This document shows, piece after piece, positions 1-5,304 of a stretch of 7,180 nucleotides of DNA. The first letter of the stretch is position 1. Every line of letters begins with the position of its first letter. Source of the DNA: Coprococcus sp. Its GTDB lineage: Bacteria; Bacillota; Clostridia; Lachnospirales; Lachnospiraceae. Under the pieces are notes generated by a model, which did no database searches, was not told the DNA's origin, and saw nothing but the letters and a program-made list of their open reading frames with translations. Position numbers and translations under genes: made by a program. The DNA lies in assembly GCA_016297495.1 (NCBI GenBank), contig JAEDGN010000086.1, positions 1 to 7,180 of the forward strand, in the 5' to 3' direction.

Positions 1-54
1 CAGAAAAATAAGGATGAGTAGTTACCATCAATTACTGTTTTATAATAATTCTAC

Positions 55-84
55 TTGACAATCTGTCCGGGGATATGTTATATT
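55..84 (+). promoter_or_regulatory. sigma-A promoter of tRNA-Thr, extended -10
   Basis: A perfect -35 hexamer TTGACA (55-60) is followed by an 18-bp spacer and the -10 hexamer TATATT (79-84). A TG dinucleotide at 76-77 gives a TGn extended -10. Transcription would start near 91, about 27 bases before the tRNA. The spacing and near-consensus boxes make this a strong predicted promoter, as expected for a stable RNA gene. The -10 box sits in the loop of an inverted repeat (59-74 with 86-100), described separately. Confidence 0.8.
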
Positions 85-100
85 AATCCTCGGACAATTG
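59..100. repeat. imperfect palindrome centred on the tRNA-Thr -10 box
   Basis: TGTCCGGGGAT (64-74) is the reverse complement of ATCCTCGGACA (86-96) except for one G-T pair (70 with 90). Beyond an unpaired C63, CAAT (59-62) also pairs with ATTG (97-100). That makes 15 pairs around an 11-base centre (75-85) that contains the -10 hexamer. The left arm lies in the promoter spacer and the right arm covers the predicted transcription start. It could be an operator for an unknown regulator or a remnant of a small palindromic repeat. No T-run follows, so it is not a terminator. Confidence 0.7.
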
Positions 101-117
101 AATAATATGAATTGTTT

Positions 118-189
118 GCTGATGTGGCTCAGAGGTAGAGCACTTCCTTGGTAAGGAAGGGGTCACGGGTTCAATTCCCGTCATCAGCT
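118..189 (+). tRNA. tRNA-Thr (anticodon GGU)
   Basis: A full cloverleaf can be drawn. The acceptor stem is GCTGATG (118-124) with CATCAGC (182-188), with discriminator T189. The D-arm contains GGCTCAGAGGTAGAGC. The anticodon stem is CTTCC (143-147) with GGAAG (155-159), and the loop TTGGTAA places anticodon GGT at 150-152. The T-arm is ACGGG (165-169), loop TTCAATT, CCCGT (177-181). GGU reads ACC and ACU threonine codons. G1-C72, C2-G71 and the GGU anticodon agree with threonine identity. The 3' CCA is not encoded and must be added enzymatically. The discriminator is the first base of a seven-T run (189-195) that may aid termination. It is a single tRNA gene with its own promoter. Confidence 0.96.
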
Positions 190-283
190 TTTTTTATTGC
201 TCTGTTACACAGTTCTGCATTCTATCGGCAGCTTATCATTGCGGATAACTTTCTTTCTTATCATTTAATTACATATTATTTTC

Positions 284-311
284 TTTACAATCGGATAAAA
301 TATGGTATGAT
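284..311 (+). promoter_or_regulatory. sigma-A promoter of glnS, extended -10
   Basis: TTTACA (284-289), a 16-bp spacer and TATGAT (306-311), with TG at 303-304 forming a TGn extended -10. The predicted start is near 318, giving a leader of about 58 bases before the glnS ATG. The T/A-rich stretch upstream (about 250-283) could serve as an UP element. The promoter suggests that glnS is transcribed independently of the tRNA gene. Confidence 0.7.
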
Positions 312-331
312 AAATATTATTACTTTTGAAC

Positions 332-360
332 ATGCAGGCAGGTGGAGTGGCCTGCTGCAT
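332..360 (+). promoter_or_regulatory. stem-loop in the glnS 5' leader, next to the ribosome binding site
   Basis: ATGCA (332-336) and GCAGG (338-342) pair with CCTGC (351-355) and TGCAT (356-360), leaving G337 bulged and an 8-base loop (343-350). The ten-pair stem ends one base before the Shine-Dalgarno region (TGAGGAGG, 361-368). It lies wholly within the predicted leader. It could protect the mRNA 5' end or modulate ribosome access. No T-run follows, so it does not look like an attenuator. I do not recognise a T-box or other known riboswitch here. Confidence 0.55.
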
Positions 361-375
361 TGAGGAGGAAAAAGA

Positions 376-2064
376 ATGGAAAAAGAAACTGAAAAAGTCA
401 CAGAAAAAAACACTGTTACGAAGAATTTTATTGAGCTGGCCATTGATAAGGATCTGGAGGAAGGTAAGTATACTGAGATCTGCACACGATTCCCTCCTGA
501 ACCGAACGGATATCTGCATATCGGACATGCCAAGTCCATCCTTTTGAATTATGGACTGGCTCAGAAGTATGGCGGCAAGTTCAATCTTCGTTTTGATGAT
601 ACGAACCCGACGAAGGAGAAGACGGAATTTGTGGAATCCATTATTGCTGATGTGGAATGGCTGGGAGCCAGATACGAAGGAGAGATCCGTTTTGCATCCA
701 ATTATTTCCCACAGATGTATGAGGCAGCTGTTAAGCTTATCAAGAAGGGCAAAGCCTATGTCTGTGATCTTTCAGCTGAGGAGATCAGAGAGTATCGTGG
801 TACTCTGAAGGAGCCTGGCAAGAACAGTCCATACCGTGACAGGAGTATTGAAGAGAATCTTCGTCTTTTTGAGGAGATGAAGGAAGGAAAATATCCGGAC
901 GGTTCCAAGGTACTGAGAGCCAAGATCGATATGGCGTCGCCGAATATCAATATGCGAGATCCGGTTATTTATAGAGTGGCAAGAATGACCCATCACAATA
1001 CAGGCGATGCCTGGTGTATTTATCCTATGTACGATTTTGCTCATCCGATTGAGGATGCCATCGAGGGCATTTCACATTCCATCTGTACGCTGGAATTTGA
1101 AGACCATCGTCCGCTCTATGACTGGGTGGTACGTGAGCTTGAGTACGAAGTTCCGCCGAGACAGATCGAGTTTGCCAAGCTGTATCTGACCAATGTCGTT
1201 ACAGGCAAGCGATATATCAAGAAACTGGTTGATCAGGGCATCGTTGACGGATGGGATGACCCACGTCTTGTGACGATTGCGGCTCTGAGAAGAAGGGGTT
1301 ATACGCCGGAATCCATCAGAATGTTTATGGAGCTGGTAGGTGTATCCAAGAGCAACAGCTCTGTGGATTATGCGATGCTGGATTATTGCATCCGCGAGGA
1401 TTTGAAGATGAAGCGTCCTCGTATGATGGCAGTCCTCCATCCACTGAAGCTTGTTATCGACAATTATCCGGAAGGTCAGATCGAGTATCTGGATGTGCCG
1501 AACAATCAGGAGAATGAAGCGCTCGGTACGAGAAAAGTGCCGTTTGGCCGCGAACTGTATATTGAGAGTGAGGACTTTATGGAGGTTCCGCCGAAGAAGT
1601 ATTTCCGTCTCTATCCGGGCAATGAAGTGCGCCTTATGAGCGCATATTTTGTAAAATGCACGGACATTGTCAAGGACGAGAGCGGCAATGTCACGGAAGT
1701 TCACTGTACCTATGATCCCGAGACAAAGAGCGGTTCAGGCTTTAACGGACGCAAGGTTAAGGGAACCATCCACTGGGTTGCAAAAGAGACGGCCATTGAA
1801 GCGGAAGTACGATTGTATGAGAATCTTGTAGATGAGTCCAAGGGTGTCTACAACGAGGACGGCAGTGTCAACATCAATCCGAACTCACTGACAGTATTGA
1901 AAAAATGTTATCTGGAGCCAAATTTTGAAGGTGCAGAGGGCGGAGACAGCTATCAGTTCGTCCGCAATGGTTTCTTCTGTATTGACTGCAAGGATTCCAG
2001 ACCGGATGCACTTGTGTTCAACCGTATTGTTTCTTTAAAAAGCTCATTTAAACTTAATAAATAA
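376..2064 (+). CDS. glnS: glutamine--tRNA ligase (GlnRS)
   Basis: A cytoplasmic class Ic aminoacyl-tRNA synthetase that uses ATP to join glutamine to tRNA-Gln. The Rossmann catalytic core starts with PPEPNG (40-45) and the HIGH motif (48-51). FDDTNP (73-78) is the GlnRS-type signature that separates it from most GluRS. MYDFAHPIEDA (218-228) and CTLEF (237-241) match the amino-acid and ATP pocket region. WDDPR (293-297) and LRRRGYT (304-310) follow. The usual MSK signature of the KMSKS loop is replaced by VTGKR (275-279), keeping the lysine. The C-terminal third is the anticodon-binding beta-barrel pair (IHWV, NPNSL, FVRNGFFC, then FNRIVSLKSSFK). At 562 residues it has the normal length for a bacterial GlnRS. 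The ATG follows GGAGG (364-368) by 7 bases. Many Clostridia make Gln-tRNA through GatCAB instead, so a direct GlnRS is informative; whether GatCAB is also present cannot be seen here. Confidence 0.97.
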   Translation: MEKETEKVTEKNTVTKNFIELAIDKDLEEGKYTEICTRFPPEPNGYLHIGHAKSILLNYGLAQKYGGKFNLRFDDTNPTKEKTEFVESIIADVEWLGARYEGEIRFASNYFPQMYEAAVKLIKKGKAYVCDLSAEEIREYRGTLKEPGKNSPYRDRSIEENLRLFEEMKEGKYPDGSKVLRAKIDMASPNINMRDPVIYRVARMTHHNTGDAWCIYPMYDFAHPIEDAIEGISHSICTLEFEDHRPLYDWVVRELEYEVPPRQIEFAKLYLTNVVTGKRYIKKLVDQGIVDGWDDPRLVTIAALRRRGYTPESIRMFMELVGVSKSNSSVDYAMLDYCIREDLKMKRPRMMAVLHPLKLVIDNYPEGQIEYLDVPNNQENEALGTRKVPFGRELYIESEDFMEVPPKKYFRLYPGNEVRLMSAYFVKCTDIVKDESGNVTEVHCTYDPETKSGSGFNGRKVKGTIHWVAKETAIEAEVRLYENLVDESKGVYNEDGSVNINPNSLTVLKKCYLEPNFEGAEGGDSYQFVRNGFFCIDCKDSRPDALVFNRIVSLKSSFKLNK

Positions 2065-2085
2065 TTAAAAATATACAAAAGAAAA

Positions 2086-2137
2086 AGCTGCCCGCAGGCC
2101 GGAATCAGATGATTGTTTGAATTCGGGGCGGGCAGTT
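2086..2137 (+). terminator. hairpin downstream of glnS, probable weak terminator
   Basis: CTGCCCGC (2088-2095) pairs perfectly with GCGGGCAG (2128-2135), extended by A2086-T2137 and a G-T pair. The interior can also pair through GAAT (2102-2105) with ATTC (2121-2124). It starts 21 bases after the glnS stop. On the + strand the following bases are TTCTGCTGTCT, a poor T-tract. On the - strand the same hairpin is followed by CTTTTTCTTTTG, which looks better, but I see no - strand gene needing it. It may be an inefficient terminator or a 3'-end stabiliser for the glnS mRNA. Confidence 0.5.
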
Positions 2138-2270
2138 CTGCTGTCTGAGGATAATTAAAAATTGAGAGCAAAAAAATGCAGGAATTTTAAAAATGAGAGA
2201 AATAATGAGAAAAAAAGAGATATTAAGAGAAATAATTAAAAAAACGGTTGATTTTGAACGATGAATAAAG
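2138..2270 (+). other. gene-free A/G-rich tract before the groE promoter
   Basis: Most of the 323-base gap between glnS and groES has no convincing gene. Positions 2180-2244 contain no C on this strand and are mostly A and G. AGAGAAATAAT occurs twice (2196-2206 and 2226-2236), 30 bases apart, each copy followed by an A-run. Short open frames here lack ribosome binding sites and have low-complexity translations. The tract may simply be A-rich upstream DNA, possibly bent, that helps the groE promoter. Confidence 0.5.
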
Positions 2271-2299
2271 TTGCACAATTCAGAAAAATTAAATAATAT
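2271..2299 (+). promoter_or_regulatory. sigma-A promoter of groES-groEL
   Basis: TTGCAC (2271-2276), a 17-bp spacer and TAATAT (2294-2299), five and four matches respectively to the consensus hexamers. The predicted start is near 2306, so the CIRCE element (2311-2337) lies at the very start of the transcript, its usual position in HrcA-controlled operons. The leader to the groES ATG is about 80 bases. Confidence 0.75.
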
Positions 2300-2310
2300 A
2301 TAACCATCGA

Positions 2311-2337
2311 TTAGCACTCGTATCAAGTGAGTGCTAG
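2311..2337 (+). promoter_or_regulatory. CIRCE operator (HrcA binding site)
   Basis: TTAGCACTC, nine bases, GAGTGCTAG. This matches the CIRCE consensus TTAGCACTC-N9-GAGTGCTAA at 17 of 18 arm positions; only the last base differs (G for A). CIRCE is bound by the repressor HrcA, whose folding depends on GroEL, so free GroEL keeps the operon off and heat stress releases it. The operator overlaps the predicted initial transcribed region, consistent with blocking RNA polymerase. It may also form a hairpin in the mRNA leader. hrcA itself is not in the window. Confidence 0.95.
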
Positions 2338-2387
2338 CAACATCAATCAGATAGTTACATTTGCATTTTTATAAGGAGGCATTTAAC

Positions 2388-2672
2388 ATGAAGTTAGTTC
2401 CATTAGGTGACAGAGTTGTATTAAAGCAGTGTGAAGCAGAAGAGAAGACAAAATCCGGTATTATATTAGCAGGTCAGGCAAAGGAAAAACCACAGGAAGC
2501 AGAAGTTATCGCAGTTGGTCCTGGCGGTGTTGTTGATGGCAAGGAAGTGACCATGCAGGTAACAGTTGGTCAGAAGGTTATTTATTCCAAATATGCAGGT
2601 ACAGAAGTCAAGCTGGATGGCGAGGAATATATTATTGTTAAGCAGAACGATATTCTTGCAATTGTAGAATAA
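2388..2672 (+). CDS. groES: co-chaperonin GroES (Hsp10)
   Basis: Cytoplasmic 10-kDa lid of the GroEL chamber; a seven-subunit ring caps GroEL and encloses folding substrate. The 94-residue length is standard. It opens with MKLVPLGDRVVLK (1-13). The mobile loop runs roughly over residues 16-34, with the hydrophobic GroEL-contact tripeptide IIL (25-27). AEVIAVGPG (38-46), KVIYSKYAGTEVKLDGEEY (63-81) and the ending NDILAIVE are typical of the family. I chose ATG 2388 because AAGGAGG (2373-2379) lies 8 bases before it and it gives the conserved MKL start. An upstream in-frame ATG (2361) would add nine residues, precede that ribosome binding site and not fit the family. It is the first gene of the CIRCE-controlled operon, 70 bases before groEL. 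Confidence 0.98.
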   Translation: MKLVPLGDRVVLKQCEAEEKTKSGIILAGQAKEKPQEAEVIAVGPGGVVDGKEVTMQVTVGQKVIYSKYAGTEVKLDGEEYIIVKQNDILAIVE

Positions 2673-2695
2673 TAGTTGACGCAGAATATGACAGT

Positions 2696-2710
2696 TCCGG
2701 TCAGACCGGA
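2696..2710 (+). repeat. short palindrome in the groES-groEL spacer
   Basis: TCCGGTCAGACCGGA is a perfect odd palindrome centred on A2703. As RNA it would form a G+C-rich hairpin of five pairs with a five-base loop. It lies between the groES stop and the groEL ribosome binding site (GGAGG, 2729-2733). No T-run follows, so it should not terminate transcription. It could be an mRNA processing or stability site setting the groES to groEL ratio; that role is inference. Confidence 0.55.
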
Positions 2711-2742
2711 TAGGTTGAAAAAATAAATGGAGGTAATGAATC

Positions 2743-4365
2743 ATGGCTAAGGAAATTAAATATGGTGCAGACGCAAGAAAGGCACTTGAATCAGGCGTTA
2801 ATCAGTTGGCAGATACAGTAAGAGTTACACTTGGACCAAAGGGAAGAAATGTTGTACTTGACAAGTCCTTTGGTACTCCGCTTATCACAAACGATGGTGT
2901 TACAATCGCCAAGGATATTGAACTTGAAGATGCATTCGAGAATATGGGTGCTCAGATCGTCAAGGAAGTTGCAACCAAGACAAATGATGTTGCAGGTGAT
3001 GGTACAACAACAGCAACAGTTCTTGCTCAGGCAATGATCAACGAAGGTATGAAGAACCTGGCTGCAGGTGCCAATCCAATCATCCTTAGAAAGGGTATGC
3101 AGAAGGCAACAGAGGTTGCTGTAGACGCGATCAGGGAGATGAGTTCTACATTAACAGGTAAGGCACAGATCGCACGTGTTGCAGCTATTTCTGCCGGTGA
3201 TGACAGTGTTGGTGAGATGGTTGCCGATGCTATGGAGAAGGTTACAAGCAATGGCGTCATCACAATTGAAGAATCCAAGACAATGCACACAGAACTTGAT
3301 CTGGTAGAAGGTATGCAGTTTGACAGAGGTTTCCTGTCTGCATATATGTGTACAGATATGGATAAGATGGTTGCAGAACTTGACAATCCGTTTATCCTGA
3401 TCACAGACAAGAAGATTTCCAATATTCAGGAGATCCTGCCAATCCTTGAGCAGATCGTTCAGAGCGGCGCTAAGCTGCTTATTATCGCTGAAGATGTTGA
3501 GGGTGAGGCTCTGACAACACTTGTTCTGAACAGTTTGAGAGGTACATTCAAGGTTGTTGCTGTCAAGGCTCCGGGCTATGGCGACAGAAGAAAAGAGATG
3601 CTTCAGGATATCGCTATTCTGACAGGCGGTACAGTTATTTCTTCAGAAGTTGGTTATGAACTGAAGGATGCAACATTTGATATGCTTGGCCGTGCTAAAT
3701 CTGTTAAGGTTACAAAGGAGAACACGATCATCGTAGACGGCGCAGGTGCTCCGGAAGCAATCCAGGCCAGAGTTGCGCAGATCACAGCTCAGGAGAAAGA
3801 GACAACATCTGATTTCGACAGAGAAAAATTACAGGAAAGACTTGCAAAGCTGTCCGGCGGCGTAGGTGTTATCCGCGTAGGTGCTGCAACAGAGACAGAG
3901 ATGAAAGAGAAGAAGCTTCGTATGGAAGATGCACTTGCAGCTACCAAGGCAGCTGTTGAAGAAGGCATCATCTGTGGTGGTGGTTCTGCTTACATCCATG
4001 CATCCAAGAAGGTTGCTGAATATGCAGCATCTCTGGAAGGTGATGAGAAGACAGGTGCAGGTGTTGTTTTGAAGGCTCTTGAAGCTCCTCTGTTCCATAT
4101 CGCAGCCAATGCAGGTCTTGAAGGTGCTGTTATTATCAACAAGGTTCGCGAGAGCGAAGTAGGTGTTGGTTTCGATGCATTGAATGAGACATATGTTGAT
4201 ATGGTTGAAGCAGGTATCATTGACCCGGCCAAGGTTACTAGAAGCGCTCTTCAGAACGCAACAAGTGTAGCATCTACATTGTTGACAACAGAATCTGTTG
4301 TAGCAGAGATCAAGAAAGATGTTCCGGCTCCGATGCCACAGGGCGGCGGCATGGGCATGATGTAA
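2743..4365 (+). CDS. groEL: chaperonin GroEL (Hsp60)
   Basis: Cytoplasmic 60-kDa chaperonin; fourteen subunits form two stacked rings that fold proteins in an ATP-driven cycle with GroES. At 540 residues it has the usual length. Nucleotide-binding elements are visible: TLGPKG (29-34), NDGVT with D51, GDGTTTAT (85-92) with D86, and the catalytic aspartate D396 in RMEDALAA. The chaperonin signature AAVEEGIICGGG spans 403-414. The equatorial, intermediate and apical domains follow the normal order (apical about 190-370). The tail QGGGMGMM is the family's Gly/Met-rich C-terminus. The ATG follows GGAGG (2729-2733) by 9 bases. It is cotranscribed with groES and ends before a strong terminator. Its threonine codons are overwhelmingly ACA, unlike glnS and guaB, which fits very high expression. 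No key residue appears missing. Confidence 0.98.
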   Translation: MAKEIKYGADARKALESGVNQLADTVRVTLGPKGRNVVLDKSFGTPLITNDGVTIAKDIELEDAFENMGAQIVKEVATKTNDVAGDGTTTATVLAQAMINEGMKNLAAGANPIILRKGMQKATEVAVDAIREMSSTLTGKAQIARVAAISAGDDSVGEMVADAMEKVTSNGVITIEESKTMHTELDLVEGMQFDRGFLSAYMCTDMDKMVAELDNPFILITDKKISNIQEILPILEQIVQSGAKLLIIAEDVEGEALTTLVLNSLRGTFKVVAVKAPGYGDRRKEMLQDIAILTGGTVISSEVGYELKDATFDMLGRAKSVKVTKENTIIVDGAGAPEAIQARVAQITAQEKETTSDFDREKLQERLAKLSGGVGVIRVGAATETEMKEKKLRMEDALAATKAAVEEGIICGGGSAYIHASKKVAEYAASLEGDEKTGAGVVLKALEAPLFHIAANAGLEGAVIINKVRESEVGVGFDALNETYVDMVEAGIIDPAKVTRSALQNATSVASTLLTTESVVAEIKKDVPAPMPQGGGMGMM

Positions 4366-4388
4366 AAGGTTTTTAAAAGATAATCAAG

Positions 4389-4423
4389 GCCATCGTATCG
4401 TTTTTAGATACGATGGCTTTTTT
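4389..4423 (+). terminator. intrinsic terminator of groES-groEL
   Basis: GCCATCGTATC (4389-4399) pairs perfectly over 11 bp with GATACGATGGC (4407-4417) around a 7-base loop, followed at once by TTTTTT (4418-4423). It begins 23 bases after the groEL stop. It is the only textbook rho-independent terminator in the window and should insulate the operon from the next gene. Confidence 0.95.
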
Positions 4424-4447
4424 AATATCATTGAATCTTGTTAACAG

Positions 4448-4523
4448 TTGTTACGATTCGTTGGATGTATATATTATAATTCTTAAAAGAGGACTTTTTT
4501 TTACAGGATGTTTCATGTATAAT
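4448..4523 (+). promoter_or_regulatory. candidate promoter region of the 172-residue membrane protein gene
   Basis: Several overlapping possibilities exist. TTGTTA (4448-4453) with a 16-bp spacer and TATATT (4470-4475) is the best two-box candidate. A perfect TATAAT overlaps its end (4475-4480), and a second perfect TATAAT lies at 4518-4523 but has no good -35 at normal distance. With a strong terminator upstream and no other gene, a promoter is expected here; which box is used cannot be settled by eye. Confidence 0.45.
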
Positions 4524-4552
4524 AAGAAGAAAAACGACGAAGGAGACAGAAT

Positions 4553-5071
4553 ATGTATAGTAATAGTACAAGCGGAGATGTTTTTTGCGAGGTGCTTGTA
4601 AGTCACAGGAAGGGAACTGCTGAATTGCTGAAGATTGTTCTGGCGGTTCTGGTGGGTGTTATTCTGACGGGACTGGTTATCTTGTTCGTGCCGTCAATTA
4701 TCTTCCTGATGATTCTTGTATGGGCAGCTGTTGTATTTATCATCAAACTTCAGAAGATAGAGTATGAGTATATCTTTACTTCCGGTGAGCTTGATATTGA
4801 TAAGATCAGCGGTGATTACAAGAGAAAGAGAAAGATGACCATTACTATGGATACCATTGAGATAGTTGCACCTGAGGATTCCCATGAACTGGATGGTTAC
4901 CGACATGGTAATTATAGGGTATATGATTTCAGTGCCAATGATTCGCGACAGAAGAATTATATGATGGTGGGTACCTGTAAAAATGAACAGGTGAAGATTC
5001 TCATCACACCGAATGAAAAACTGCTGGATCATATGTTCAGCTATTCACCGAGAAAAATCAAAAGAGCATAG
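4553..5071 (+). CDS. two-helix membrane protein of unknown function
   Basis: A 172-residue protein. A short soluble N-terminus (FCEVLVSHRKGTAELLK) leads into two adjacent hydrophobic segments, about 28-45 and 48-66, probably a helical hairpin in the cytoplasmic membrane. The rest (about 67-172) is soluble and looks beta-rich. It opens with EYEYIFTSGELDIDK (70-84) and a basic stretch KRKRK (90-94), and includes QVKILITPNEKLLDHM near the end. The order of helices then YEY-x-G-E-L strand and basic turn resembles bacterial PH-like membrane proteins. From memory it is close to an uncharacterised Clostridia family that I believe is named DUF6106; I could not check this. The ATG at 4553 follows AAGGAG (4540-4545) by 7 bases. 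It sits alone between the groEL terminator and guaB, and its stop codon lies in a long palindrome. No enzymatic motif is seen. Confidence 0.85.
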   Translation: MYSNSTSGDVFCEVLVSHRKGTAELLKIVLAVLVGVILTGLVILFVPSIIFLMILVWAAVVFIIKLQKIEYEYIFTSGELDIDKISGDYKRKRKMTITMDTIEIVAPEDSHELDGYRHGNYRVYDFSANDSRQKNYMMVGTCKNEQVKILITPNEKLLDHMFSYSPRKIKRA

Positions 5072-5146
5072 CCCTATGCAGATTAAGTCAGACAACCTGA
5101 CGCAAGCAAGCTTTCGCAGTTTGTCTGACTTAATTTGCGCATGGCT
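5070..5146. repeat. 77-nt imperfect palindrome overlapping a stop codon
   Basis: The core is a perfect 14-bp pair, ATTAAGTCAGACAA (5082-5095) with TTGTCTGACTTAAT (5121-5134). Outside it, ATGC (5076-5079) pairs with GCAT (5139-5142) and AGCC (5070-5073) with GGCT (5143-5146), with A5080-T5136 and a G-T pair between. Inside, CTG, CG and AAG (5097-5106) pair with CTT, CG and CAG (5111-5119) around the loop CAAG (5107-5110). About 32 pairs form with small bulges. The last two bases of the upstream TAG stop are in the outer arm. Only short T-runs lie near the 3' side, so it is an unconvincing terminator. It may be a palindromic repeat element or a 3'-end structure. Confidence 0.75.
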
Positions 5147-5187
5147 AAACTCAATAAGTTATATTAATAATACTAATAAATCAGAGG

Positions 5188-5216
5188 TTGACTTTTTGTT
5201 TGTATTTTGTTAAACT
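5188..5216 (+). promoter_or_regulatory. sigma-A promoter of guaB, extended -10
   Basis: TTGACT (5188-5193), a 17-bp spacer and TAAACT (5211-5216), with TG at 5208-5209 forming a TGn extended -10. A run of A+T-rich bases upstream (5150-5184) could act as an UP element. The predicted start is near 5223, leaving a leader of about 80 bases that contains a strong hairpin. Confidence 0.7.
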
Positions 5217-5225
5217 TTTTTAAAA

Positions 5226-5283
5226 TTACAGACAAGTTACAGATATTGGCAACTTATAGTATCTATAGGTTGTCAAACTTATA
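5226..5283 (+). promoter_or_regulatory. structured guaB leader with hairpin and repeats
   Basis: TTGGCAACTTATAG (5246-5259) and CTATAGGTTGTCAA (5263-5276) form 14 pairs, two of them G-T, closed by a three-base TAT loop. Two direct repeats accompany it: TTACAGA at 5226-5232 and 5237-5243 (11 bases apart), and AACTTATA at 5251-5258 and 5276-5283. GACAA (5231-5235) could instead pair with TTGTC (5270-5274), so alternative folds are possible. I recognise neither a purine riboswitch core nor a PurR-type box. It could be an operator or an RNA switch; function unknown. Confidence 0.6.
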
Positions 5284-5304
5284 TAACGAAAGAGAGGAAT
5301 AAGA

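Noticed and set aside
41..46. TATAAT upstream of the tRNA-Thr promoter
   Set aside because: No acceptable -35 lies at normal distance, and a much better promoter is present at 55-84.
233..248. Possible terminator stem TTATC / GATAA after tRNA-Thr
   Set aside because: Five A+T-rich pairs with only a mixed T/C run after it (TTTCTTTCTT) are too weak to call; the T-run at 189-195 is a simpler candidate.
1072..1704. 210-codon open frame on the - strand, inside glnS
   Set aside because: It is fully antisense to a clearly coding glnS, has no recognisable domain and no supporting ribosome binding site. It arises from the codon composition of glnS.
2105..2326. 73-codon - strand frame in the glnS-groES gap
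   Set aside because: Its hydrophobic translation comes from the purine-rich tract read in reverse. It overlaps the groE promoter and CIRCE and has no good ribosome binding site.
3027..3422. 131-codon open frame on the - strand, inside groEL
   Set aside because: Antisense shadow of groEL with low-complexity Ser/Ile-rich content and no start signals.
4413..4601. 62-codon + strand frame between groEL and the membrane protein gene
   Set aside because: It begins inside the groEL terminator stem and overlaps the well-supported gene at 4553 in another frame.
5013..5213. 66-codon + strand frame overlapping the end of the membrane protein gene
   Set aside because: It overlaps a supported gene, runs through the 77-nt palindrome and the guaB promoter, and has no family-like content.
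5223..5304. Purine (guanine) riboswitch before guaB
   Set aside because: The conserved three-way junction core of the purine riboswitch is not visible and the leader is short; only a simple hairpin can be supported.
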